Source of the DNA: JBKHBQ01 sp046542305
Lineage (GTDB): Bacteria; Bacteroidota; Bacteroidia; Bacteroidales; 4484-276
DNA length: 8,787 bases
Assembly (NCBI GenBank): GCA_046542305.1
Contig: JBKHBQ010000166.1
Span: 1-8,787, forward strand
Direction of reading: 5' to 3'
Each line of letters begins with the position of its first letter. The first letter of the stretch is position 1. A model generated the notes under the pieces. That model was not told the DNA's origin. It made no database searches and saw only the letters and a list, made by a program, of their open reading frames with translations. Shown here piece after piece: positions 1 to 6,486 of this stretch. The position numbers and the translations under genes are program-made.

Positions 1-1
1 G

Positions 2-736
2 CCTTTCAGGGTACTGGACCACCGCCAGTTCGAAGGATGCAAGATTTTGAGGGAACCGTACAACAATCAAAAAATCACGGATGTGTGGGGGTTTCATTAC
101 CATGATACTTTGTTCGTAAACATTGCAAACTCCTACAGCCCCGCAATTCAGACGGGTGACCAACTGATCATTGAAAACCCGCCCATACTCACGGACCAGA
201 GCGGTGCAGCCACCGGGGCAGTGATCGGTGGATTGACTTTCGGTCTGGTTGGCGGATTGGTGGGAGGATTAATCGGATCGGCAACCGACGGGCCTGAACA
301 ATCCGACCTCGAATATACCGTCGATTTTACCACGGGGCTTCCTGTTCCGCTCGAAACCCCTGATTACCGAAAATATAAGGCTACACTTGTGTTTTACACA
401 GACAAATTTAAGTCGGACGAACATTCGATCCAACTCTTTGCAGGCGGCGACCACATTTGCATTTTTCCGCAGGAATCCTACCTGATCATTGACGTTTATC
501 CCGAAAACATACCTGTTGAAATATGCCTTAAATCAGATGTGGATGAGTATTGTGAAAATTTTGAAGCTGAAATTTTTAATACAACCTACATCGAACTGCT
601 GATAGATAAAAAAGGCCGGGTAGAGATTTTTCCAAAGCAAAGCGGCCGTACGGCAACATCTCTTCAAAGGCTAATAGAAGAAGGAAAACTTAAACGTATC
701 GAAGGAAATTTCTCCCTTCAAAAACCATCTCCTTAA
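2..736 (+). CDS. Partial protein of unknown function with a glycine-zipper segment (3' part of gene)
   Basis: The frame is open to the window edge, with no stop and no ATG before residue 16. The TTG at position 47 is the first alternative start but has no supporting ribosome site, so the true start most likely lies upstream and this is a 3' fragment of about 244 codons. I do not recognise the family. The most distinctive part is a glycine-rich stretch at about positions 203-292 with repeated GxxxG/GG spacing between small and hydrophobic residues, as in glycine-zipper segments that pack or insert in membranes. It is flanked by polar, mostly beta-prone sequence. The segment after it (about 300-736) is acidic and soluble-looking, with three cysteines (CIF, CLK, YCE) and a lysine-rich C-terminus. 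No signal peptide can be judged because the N-terminus is missing. A small membrane-protein gene follows 65 bp downstream on the same strand, so co-transcription is possible but unproven. Confidence 0.7.
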   Translation, partial: PFRVLDHRQFEGCKILREPYNNQKITDVWGFHYHDTLFVNIANSYSPAIQTGDQLIIENPPILTDQSGAATGAVIGGLTFGLVGGLVGGLIGSATDGPEQSDLEYTVDFTTGLPVPLETPDYRKYKATLVFYTDKFKSDEHSIQLFAGGDHICIFPQESYLIIDVYPENIPVEICLKSDVDEYCENFEAEIFNTTYIELLIDKKGRVEIFPKQSGRTATSLQRLIEEGKLKRIEGNFSLQKPSP

Positions 737-801
737 ACTGCCGCTGCGAACAATTCGGTAAAAAGGATTGTTTGCTATACCATAAACTAAACTTCATCAT
801 C

Positions 802-1035
802 ATGAAAAATAAAACTACATTGAAATTTTCACCGGTTCATATTTCCCTTGCTGTATTGTTTCTGGTATCTGCAATTGTTACGGTGCTGCCTGCCGGCTTT
901 TCAGGTCAGATTAATTTTTTGGGTTATGAATCATTTTGCTCGTATGCACCCGTAAGCACGGCCTTGCTTTTCATCACCGGGACCTTGTTTCTTAATAAGG
1001 CTCTTGTTTTAAAGGTGTTACCGGTTAAAAAGTAA
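802..1035 (+). CDS. Small two-helix membrane protein, unknown function
   Basis: This is a 77-residue protein starting at the ATG at 802 (MKNKTTLKFS). An in-frame TTG at 772 would add ten residues, but the ATG gives a normal basic N-terminus and is preferred. There are two predicted membrane helices: about residues 12-33 (HISLAVLFLVSAIVTVLP) and about 50-70 (PVSTALLFITGTLFLNKALVL). They are joined by a short loop containing the motif GYESFCSYAP with a single cysteine at residue 46. The ends are basic (KNKTTLK and KVLPVKK), which suggests that both termini are cytoplasmic and the loop is periplasmic. It is followed at once by a strong hairpin terminator. No function can be assigned. Coding status rests on the clean hydrophobic pattern, the sensible start and the adjacent terminator. 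Confidence 0.65.
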   Translation: MKNKTTLKFSPVHISLAVLFLVSAIVTVLPAGFSGQINFLGYESFCSYAPVSTALLFITGTLFLNKALVLKVLPVKK

Positions 1036-1051
1036 TGCCGGAAAAAAGCAT

Positions 1052-1089
1052 AAAAAAAGGTTGCCAGGGACAAAGGCAACCTTTTTTTT
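1052..1089. terminator. Bidirectional intrinsic terminator between converging genes
   Basis: A perfect 14-bp inverted repeat pairs AAAAAAAGGTTGCC (1052-1065) with GGCAACCTTTTTTT (1075-1088), around a 9-nt loop. The GC core is GGTTGCC/GGCAACC. A T-run follows on the plus strand and, because the left arm begins with A7, also on the minus strand. It lies 16 bp after the small membrane-protein stop and 16 bp beyond the aconitase stop, so it can end transcription from both sides. Confidence 0.85.
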
Positions 1090-1105
1090 AACCGTTAACA
1101 TTTTA

Positions 1106-3877
1106 TCAATTACTGCTTAGTACCTGCCGCAGCACATATTGCAGGATTCCACCATGGCGGTAGTATGCAATTTCGATTTCCGAATCCAGACGGGCGGTCA
1201 CTTTGAATTTGGTTTTCTTTCCCGATTCCGGATCAGTGGCCGTAACATCCAGTTTCTGCAGTGGTTTCATCCCATCGCTGATGCCGGCGATGATAAATCT
1301 TTCCCTGCCGGTGATGCCGAGGGTTTCGCCGCTTTCGTGTTCTTCGAACTGCAGGGGCAGCACCCCCATACCGATGAGATTGCTGCGGTGGATGCGTTCG
1401 TAGCTTTCGGCAATCACGGCTTTGATCCCGAGGAGGTATGTGCCCTTGGCCGCCCAGTCGCGCGACGAACCGCTTCCGTATTCTTTTCCTGCAATTACCA
1501 GCAGCGGGGTATTGTTTGCCTTGTATTTCTGCGCTGCACCGTACACAGTGGTTTCTTCTTTATCAGGAAGATAGGTTGTGAATCCGCCTTCCTTATTTGC
1601 CAGTTTGTTTTTGATACGTACGTTGGCAAAGGTTCCGCGGACCATCACCTCGTCGTTGCCGCGGCGCGATCCGTAGGAATTGAAATAGCGCGGCTCCACA
1701 CCTTTCGACACCAGGTACTTTCCGGCAGGCGTTGTATCGCGGAATGAACCGGCGGGTGAAATATGGTCGGTGGTTACGCTGTCGCCCAGGTAAAGCAGTA
1801 CACGCGCTTCATGAATCTCTTCAAGGTTTTTCGGCTTGGACGGAAGATTTTTAAAGAAGGGGGCTTCCTTAACGTAGGTAGAATTGGAATCCCATTGATA
1901 CAGCTTATCTTCCGGAACCTGCATCTGCCTCCAGATTTCGTTACCATCAAAGATTTCGCTGTAGTTTTTTTCGAAATCAGCCGGTGTGAGCACCTTGTCC
2001 ATTACCTCCTGAATTTCTTCCTTGGTTGGCCACACATCTTTCATATACACGGCATCACCATTTGGACCGAAACCCAGCGGTTCGTTAAACAGATCCACAT
2101 CCACCCTGCCGGCCAGCGCATAAACCACCACCAGCATGGGCGACATCAGAAAATTCATTTTCACCTGCGGATGAACACGGGCTTCAAAGTTTCTGTTGCC
2201 CGACAACACCGACGCCACCACCAGATCGTACTCATCCACGGCTTTCGCAATGTGTGGCGGCAGCGGACCTGAGTTTCCGATACAGGAGGTGCAGCCATAT
2301 CCCACAAGGTGAAATTTCATCGCTTCCAAATCAGGAAGCAATCCTGAAGCTTCGAGATAGTCGGTCACCACCTTCGATCCCGGCGCGAGAGAAGTTTTTA
2401 CCCAGGGGCATGTATTCAGCCCACGCTCCCGGGCTTTACGGGCAACCAGCCCGGCACCGATCATCACTGAGGGGTTGGAGGTGTTGGTGCAGGAGGTGAT
2501 GGCTGCGATCACCACCAAACCATCGGACAGTTCGTATTTCTCTTTGCCCTCGCTGATTTGCACGGTACGCATTTGCTTTCCGATCACAGAAGCATCCGGT
2601 CGTGCTTTAGGTTCTCCCTGGGGCTGGCTTCCGCCTTCGCTATACCAGCGGGTAATCTCCCGCTTTCCCGGATGCACATACTCACGCCCGAAATTAATGC
2701 CAAGCATATCCATGAATTTATTCTTGAAATCGCTGAGGAGTATCTTGTCCTGCGGGCGCTTGGGGCCGGAAACCGTTGGCACCACTGTGGAAAGGTCAAG
2801 TTCAAGCACATGGCTGTATCTTACCTTATCCTCGTCGGCACGCCAGAGCATATTGGCCCTGCAGTATTTTTCCACCAGTTCGATCTGATCGTCGGGCCGG
2901 TTGGTTCGCCGCATGTAATCCAGGGTTTGATCATCAATGGGGAAATAGGTGATGGTACATCCGAACTCGGGCGACATATTGCTGATGGTAGCCCGGTCAG
3001 GAACAGTAAGATGATCCAGCCCCGGTCCGAAAACTTCCACGAATTTTCCCACCACCCCGTACTTGCGAAGTAGTTCGGTAACGGTAAGTACCATGTCGGT
3101 GGCTGTAGCGCCGGCGGGGAGTTTGCCTGAAAGTTTCAATCCGATCACCTGTGGTGTGATGAAATAAATGGGCTGGCCCAGCAATGCCGCTTCGGCTTCG
3201 ATGCCGCCGACACCCCAGCCAACCACCCCGATTCCGTTAACCATGGGCGTATGGCTGTCGGTACCCACCAGCGTGTCAGGAAACACCTGTCCATCGCGTT
3301 TGATTACCCCACTGGCCAGATACTCCAGATTAACCTGATGACAGATGCCCATGCCCGGCGGCACCACGCGGAAATTGTCGAAGGCTTTCTGCGCCCACTT
3401 CAAAAACTTATACCTTTCGCCATTGCGCTGGTATTCCACCTCCACATTGCGCTGGTAAGCATCCTTCACACCAAAATAATCCACCTGCACCGAGTGATCC
3501 ACCACCAGATCCACCGGAATTTGCGGATTCATTTTTTGGGGATCTTTCCCTTTGCGTTTCACTTCGGCGCGCAGGGAGGCGATATCAACTACTGCGGGCA
3601 CACCTGTAAAATCCTGCATCAGCACGCGTGCCGGCTTGAAGGGAATATCCTTCTCCGAACCTTCGGGTTTCCACCCGATGAGTGTTTCCAGGTTTTCATC
3701 TGTAATACCAAACCCATCGTAATTGCGCAAAGCATTCTCCAAAAGCACCCTCACCGAAAAAGGCAAAGCAGCAATATCCTTCCCCTGATTCTGCAATTCG
3801 GAAAGACTGAAATATTCGAGCCTCTCGCCCCTGAATTCCAGTTGTTTTTTTACACCATAGGGATCGTTTATTTTCAT
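1106..3877 (-). CDS. acnA: Aconitate hydratase (AcnA/IRP1-type)
   Basis: This enzyme isomerises citrate to isocitrate through cis-aconitate in the TCA cycle, in the cytoplasm, using a [4Fe-4S] cluster. The protein is 923 residues from the ATG at 3877, about the length of AcnA-type monomers. Visible family landmarks are the substrate-site segments MQDFTGVPAVVD and VGTDSHTPMVNG, the cluster motif SCTNTSNPSVMIGAG (Cys463) and GYGCTSCIGNSGPL (Cys529 and Cys532), giving all three cluster ligands. The swivel domain contains YLGDSVTTDHISPAGS, NSYGSRRGNDEVMVRGTFAN and GKEYGSGSSRDWAAKG. Tandem ATGs at 3880 and 3877 are both plausible starts. The frame stays open to an ATG at 3967, but those 30 extra residues look unlike any aconitase. 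The order of domains and lack of fusion are typical, and no damage is visible. The gene converges on the 1052-1089 terminator and diverges from the GH47 gene. I identified no promoter for it with confidence. The gene symbol acnA versus a generic acn is by resemblance to the IRP1/AcnA rather than AcnB architecture. Confidence 0.95.
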   Translation of the reverse strand: MKINDPYGVKKQLEFRGERLEYFSLSELQNQGKDIAALPFSVRVLLENALRNYDGFGITDENLETLIGWKPEGSEKDIPFKPARVLMQDFTGVPAVVDIASLRAEVKRKGKDPQKMNPQIPVDLVVDHSVQVDYFGVKDAYQRNVEVEYQRNGERYKFLKWAQKAFDNFRVVPPGMGICHQVNLEYLASGVIKRDGQVFPDTLVGTDSHTPMVNGIGVVGWGVGGIEAEAALLGQPIYFITPQVIGLKLSGKLPAGATATDMVLTVTELLRKYGVVGKFVEVFGPGLDHLTVPDRATISNMSPEFGCTITYFPIDDQTLDYMRRTNRPDDQIELVEKYCRANMLWRADEDKVRYSHVLELDLSTVVPTVSGPKRPQDKILLSDFKNKFMDMLGINFGREYVHPGKREITRWYSEGGSQPQGEPKARPDASVIGKQMRTVQISEGKEKYELSDGLVVIAAITSCTNTSNPSVMIGAGLVARKARERGLNTCPWVKTSLAPGSKVVTDYLEASGLLPDLEAMKFHLVGYGCTSCIGNSGPLPPHIAKAVDEYDLVVASVLSGNRNFEARVHPQVKMNFLMSPMLVVVYALAGRVDVDLFNEPLGFGPNGDAVYMKDVWPTKEEIQEVMDKVLTPADFEKNYSEIFDGNEIWRQMQVPEDKLYQWDSNSTYVKEAPFFKNLPSKPKNLEEIHEARVLLYLGDSVTTDHISPAGSFRDTTPAGKYLVSKGVEPRYFNSYGSRRGNDEVMVRGTFANVRIKNKLANKEGGFTTYLPDKEETTVYGAAQKYKANNTPLLVIAGKEYGSGSSRDWAAKGTYLLGIKAVIAESYERIHRSNLIGMGVLPLQFEEHESGETLGITGRERFIIAGISDGMKPLQKLDVTATDPESGKKTKFKVTARLDSEIEIAYYRHGGILQYVLRQVLSSN

Positions 3878-3969
3878 CATAAAACTTTTATATTTTGAAC
3901 TGATATCATAATCAACAAACCGTGTCAGCGAAAAGTTCTGCAAGATATAAAATGCAAAGTGCACCATGA

Positions 3970-3995
3970 TTGTTCTTAAGCTTTTTTTAGATTTG
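3970..3995 (+). promoter_or_regulatory. Candidate Bacteroidota-type promoter for the GH47 gene
   Basis: TAGATTTG at 3988-3995 is a perfect match to the Bacteroidota -7 consensus TAnnTTTG. A TTG at 3970-3972 could serve as the -33 element, although the 15-nt spacer is shorter than usual. The -7 element ends 47 nt before the GH47 ATG, the same distance as for the aminotransferase promoter. It lies in the divergent gap between the aconitase and GH47 starts. Confidence 0.45.
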
Positions 3996-4042
3996 CAGTG
4001 CGGCTGTAAATAACAGATACGGCCATAGCCAAAGCTGAATTT

Positions 4043-5422
4043 ATGAAACAGAATCTGAACATCTCAAAGCTGATTCCCTGCTTGATTTTGCTGATCATGC
4101 TTGCTTCCTGTTCACCGGAAAAAAACCAGGACACCCGTCTTGCGGAAATGGTGAAGGAGGATTTTCGCCAATCGTGGAATGCATATAAAAAATTTGCCTG
4201 GGGGCATGATGTATTGAAGCCGCTGTCGCAAAGCCATGCCGACTGGTATGCCGAGCCGCTGTACATTTCTCCCATCGATGCCTACAGCACCATGAAGGTG
4301 ATGGGCCTTGACAAAGAAGCCGCCGAAGTGCACAGGTATTTGCTCGACAGCGTGCGTTTTGACAAGGACCTTTTCGTAAAAACTTTTGAGGTGAACATCC
4401 GCATACTTGGCGGATTGCTGGCGATGTACCAATATTCAACGGATACAGCAGTGCTGAATCTGGCCGCGGATTTCGGTACGCGGATGCTTGCAGCCTTCAA
4501 TTCGCCTACCGGCCTGCCCTACTACTGGTTCAACCTGAAAACCGGCGAGGCCAAAGGGGCGGAGATCAATGTGGCGGAAGCCGGTTCGTATCTTTTCGAG
4601 ATGAGCATCCTGAGCCGGCTGACCGGAAATCCTGTTTTTGGTGAAAAAGCGCTCGCAGCCTCCAAAGCCGTTTTCGACAGAAGATCGGAAATCGGGCTGA
4701 TCGGCGAGCGAATAAATGTGGAAACCGGCCAATGGACCGACACCCGCAGCCATATCGGTTGCTGCATCGACAGTTATTACGAATACCTGCTGAAAAGCTG
4801 GATTCTTTTCGGAGACAAAAAAGCAAAAAAAATGTGGGACCAAAGCCTGAAGGCAATCAACCGCTATTTCGTCGACACGGTGGATGGAAGGCTATGGTAC
4901 GCACAGGCCGATATGCACAGCGGCGAAATCCAGAACCGGATCGTCACCCTGTACGACGCCTTTTTTCCGGCAGCGCTGGCACTTGCCGGGGATCTGACAC
5001 ATGCGGAGGCATACCAGCATTCGTGGAACTGGCTCTGGAACAAAAACGAACTCGAACCCATGGTGTATGATTACGGCATGGATTCGATCACCAATCCACG
5101 GTACGACCTGAATCCCGAAATCATCGAATCGGCTTATTACCTCTACCGGATCACAGGAAAACCAGAATACCGGCAAATGGCAGAAAATTACTACCATGAT
5201 CTTCGCCGGTATTGCCGCACCGACAGTGTGTACACTGCCATCGCCAATGTAATTACAAAGGAACAGCGGGATTATGTACCAACCTTCTTTTTTGCGGAAA
5301 CGCTAAAATACCTGTACCTGAGTTTTGCGCCCGAAGGCAGGGAGTTCCTCGATTCGCATGTTTTCAGCACCGAGGCTCATCCCTTCAGCATTTCATTTGT
5401 AAAAAATGGCGTACATCAATAG
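4043..5422 (+). CDS. GH47 family alpha-mannosidase, lipoprotein
   Basis: This is a 459-residue protein resembling glycoside hydrolase family 47, the Ca2+-dependent inverting alpha-1,2-mannosidases best known from eukaryotic N-glycan trimming. It begins with a lipoprotein signal: a basic N-terminus, a hydrophobic core and a lipobox LASC with Cys23, so it should be anchored in the outer membrane or periplasm. GH47 landmarks run in the expected order: WNAYKKFAWGHDVLKPLS (45-62), FEVNIRILGGLLAMY (115-129), GLPYYWFNLKTG (157-168), AEAGSYLFEMSILSRLTGNP (179-197), HIGCCIDSYYEYLLKSW (237-253), NPEIIESAYYLYRITGKPEY (357-376), FFFAETLKYLYLSF (415-428) and FSTEAHPF (441-448). By motif, Glu116, Asp243 and Glu359 are the likely catalytic carboxylates, and Thr443 is the Ca2+-binding Thr of the terminal TEAHP motif. 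One oddity is the Cys240-Cys241 pair just before the catalytic Asp, where small glycine-type residues are usual. The substrate is probably a mannose-containing glycan, but the linkage cannot be read from sequence. No susC/susD or other glycan-use genes sit beside it, so it is not in an obvious polysaccharide utilisation locus. kdsA follows 77 bp downstream. Confidence 0.9.
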   Translation: MKQNLNISKLIPCLILLIMLASCSPEKNQDTRLAEMVKEDFRQSWNAYKKFAWGHDVLKPLSQSHADWYAEPLYISPIDAYSTMKVMGLDKEAAEVHRYLLDSVRFDKDLFVKTFEVNIRILGGLLAMYQYSTDTAVLNLAADFGTRMLAAFNSPTGLPYYWFNLKTGEAKGAEINVAEAGSYLFEMSILSRLTGNPVFGEKALAASKAVFDRRSEIGLIGERINVETGQWTDTRSHIGCCIDSYYEYLLKSWILFGDKKAKKMWDQSLKAINRYFVDTVDGRLWYAQADMHSGEIQNRIVTLYDAFFPAALALAGDLTHAEAYQHSWNWLWNKNELEPMVYDYGMDSITNPRYDLNPEIIESAYYLYRITGKPEYRQMAENYYHDLRRYCRTDSVYTAIANVITKEQRDYVPTFFFAETLKYLYLSFAPEGREFLDSHVFSTEAHPFSISFVKNGVHQ

Positions 5423-5458
5423 GATAAAAAGGGATATAAATCAGGAAAATTAACGAAC

Positions 5459-5486
5459 TTTGCCTGCAATCGATCCCGTAAATTAG
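5459..5486 (+). promoter_or_regulatory. Weak candidate promoter for kdsA
   Basis: TTTG at 5459-5462 and TAAATTAG at 5479-5486 (one mismatch from TAnnTTTG) lie 16 nt apart just before the kdsA start. The spacing is short and the leader would be only about 10 nt, so this is a tentative call. The alternative is read-through from the GH47 gene, since no terminator is visible between the two genes. Confidence 0.2.
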
Positions 5487-5499
5487 CGATTACAATCCG

Positions 5500-6333
5500 A
5501 TGGCAATGAAAACAACAATCATACACAACATCCCGCAGATCAGGCATGCCGATTCAGGAAATTTCCTTCTGATGGCCGGCCCCTGTGTAATCGAAAATGA
5601 AACACTTCCATTGAAGATTGCCGAGAAGATACTCAGGATCAGCGGTGATCTGAAAATTCCATTTATTTTTAAGGCATCCTACAAAAAGGCGAACCGTTCC
5701 AGATTGGATTCCTTCACCGGTATTGGCAATGAAAAAGCGCTGAAAGTCTTACGGCGGGTCAGGGAACAATTTGTGATTCCGGTGGTCACAGATATTCACA
5801 GCGAGGCCGAGGCCGGCATAGCCGCCGAATACGTTGATGTACTTCAAATCCCTGCTTTCCTGTGCAGGCAGACCGATCTGCTGTTAGCCGCAGCCAACAC
5901 GGGAAAGGTCGTCAACATTAAAAAAGGCCAGTTTCTGTCGGCGGAAGCCATGACATTTGCAGTGGAAAAAGTGAGGGAATCGGGCAACGATAAGATAATG
6001 CTCACCGAACGCGGCACCATGTTCGGATATCATGACCTGGTGGTGGATTATCGCGGCATCCCGGAAATGCAAAAAAACCGGGTGCCTGTCATCCTCGACT
6101 GTACCCATTCGCTGCAGCAGCCCAACCAGCCGGCGGGCGTTACCGGCGGCCGCCCCCAGCTAATCGGTACCATTGCCAAAGCAGGCATCGCCGTGGGCGC
6201 CGACGGGCTGTTTATCGAAACACATCCCGAGCCGCAACATGCGCTTTCCGACGGCGCCAACATGCTCCACCTGGATTTTCTTGAAGATCTGATGATGAAA
6301 CTGATCAGCATCAGAAAGGCCATAAAAGGATAA
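5500..6333 (+). CDS. kdsA: 3-deoxy-8-phosphooctulonate (Kdo-8-P) synthase, metal-dependent type
   Basis: This enzyme condenses phosphoenolpyruvate with arabinose-5-phosphate to form Kdo-8-phosphate, the precursor of the Kdo residues in the LPS inner core, in the cytoplasm. The 277-residue length fits the family's single TIM barrel. Diagnostic segments are AGPCVIE (26-32), KASYKKANRS (58-67), TDIH (97-100), the QIPAFLCRQTDLL segment (116-128), KKGQF (141-145), TERGTMFGYHDLVVD (169-183), DCTHSLQQP (200-208) and ETHPEP (240-245). The residues that bind the divalent metal in the Aquifex-type enzyme are all present: Cys29, His203, Glu240 and Asp251. E. coli KdsA has Asn instead of this Cys and needs no metal, so this one belongs to the metal-dependent class by that criterion. 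DAHP synthase is the nearest alternative, but KANRS and the overall match favour KdsA. The start could be the ATG at 5500 or at 5506 (MAMK); no ribosome site decides between them. It may share a transcript with the GH47 gene. Confidence 0.95.
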   Translation: MAMKTTIIHNIPQIRHADSGNFLLMAGPCVIENETLPLKIAEKILRISGDLKIPFIFKASYKKANRSRLDSFTGIGNEKALKVLRRVREQFVIPVVTDIHSEAEAGIAAEYVDVLQIPAFLCRQTDLLLAAANTGKVVNIKKGQFLSAEAMTFAVEKVRESGNDKIMLTERGTMFGYHDLVVDYRGIPEMQKNRVPVILDCTHSLQQPNQPAGVTGGRPQLIGTIAKAGIAVGADGLFIETHPEPQHALSDGANMLHLDFLEDLMMKLISIRKAIKG

Positions 6334-6370
6334 GGATTGGCTGATTTGCAGCGGTTTATTTTTATCCTTT
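6325..6370 (+). repeat. Nested inverted repeats after kdsA (weak hairpin)
   Basis: AAAGGATAA (6325-6333, overlapping the kdsA stop codon) pairs perfectly with TTATCCTTT (6362-6370). Inside it a small hairpin GCTG-ATTTG-CAGC (6340-6352) is followed by a T-rich stretch. The outer stem is A+T-rich and no T-run follows it. The element may help to end or slow kdsA transcription, but it is weak compared with the two perfect terminators in the window. Confidence 0.3.
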
Positions 6371-6403
6371 ACAAATTATAACAACATTCTGTTTTAAATG
6401 TGC

Positions 6404-6429
6404 AAAGTCTTTTGCCGCGGACTTTTTTT
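6404..6429 (+). terminator. Weak terminator-like hairpin overlapping the aminotransferase promoter
   Basis: AAAGTC (6404-6409) and GACTTT (6420-6425) form a 6-bp stem with a 10-nt loop, followed by further Ts. The stem has only two G-C pairs. It covers the TTTG at 6411-6414 used here as the -33 element of the next gene. It could end kdsA transcripts weakly, or be chance in an A+T-rich spacer. Confidence 0.2.
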
Positions 6430-6439
6430 CATATTTTTG
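6411..6439 (+). promoter_or_regulatory. Bacteroidota-type promoter for the aminotransferase gene
   Basis: TTTG (6411-6414), a 17-nt spacer and TATTTTTG (6432-6439) match the Bacteroidota promoter pattern of TTTG near -33 and TAnnTTTG near -7, with no mismatch. Transcription would start at about 6446 and give a leader of about 40 nt. The -7 element ends 47 nt before the ATG. This is the best promoter seen in the window. Confidence 0.6.
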
Positions 6440-6486
6440 TTCGTTCGATAACCATCAAATTTTTAGAGCTATAAATACATGAAATC

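Noticed and set aside
47..49. TTG at 47 as the start of the first gene
   Set aside because: The frame stays open to the window edge and there is no ribosome site, so the gene most likely starts upstream.
772..801. TTG start giving ten extra residues to the small membrane protein
   Set aside because: The ATG at 802 gives a normal basic N-terminus ahead of the first helix; the extension adds nothing recognisable.
1139..3898. Several plus-strand open frames of 66-215 codons opposite the aconitase gene
   Set aside because: They are antisense shadows of a well-conserved coding region, rich in His/Arg/Cys by codon mirror effects, with no family resemblance.
3901..3908. Palindrome TGATATCA in the acnA-GH47 gap as a possible operator
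   Set aside because: It is a single 8-bp A+T-rich palindrome, expected by chance, with no second copy or flanking symmetry.
3878..3967. Longer aconitase starting at the ATG at 3967
   Set aside because: The extra 30 residues do not resemble aconitase, and that start would crowd the divergent GH47 promoter. The tandem ATG at 3880/3877 fits the family length.
4109..4132. Surface-export signal for the GH47 lipoprotein
   Set aside because: The residues after Cys23 (SPEKNQD) contain some acidic residues but no clear Bacteroidota lipoprotein export motif, so surface versus periplasmic location was left open.
4095..5197. Minus-strand open frames opposite the GH47 gene
   Set aside because: Their sequence pattern is explained by the GH47 coding frame and they have no promoter or recognisable domain.
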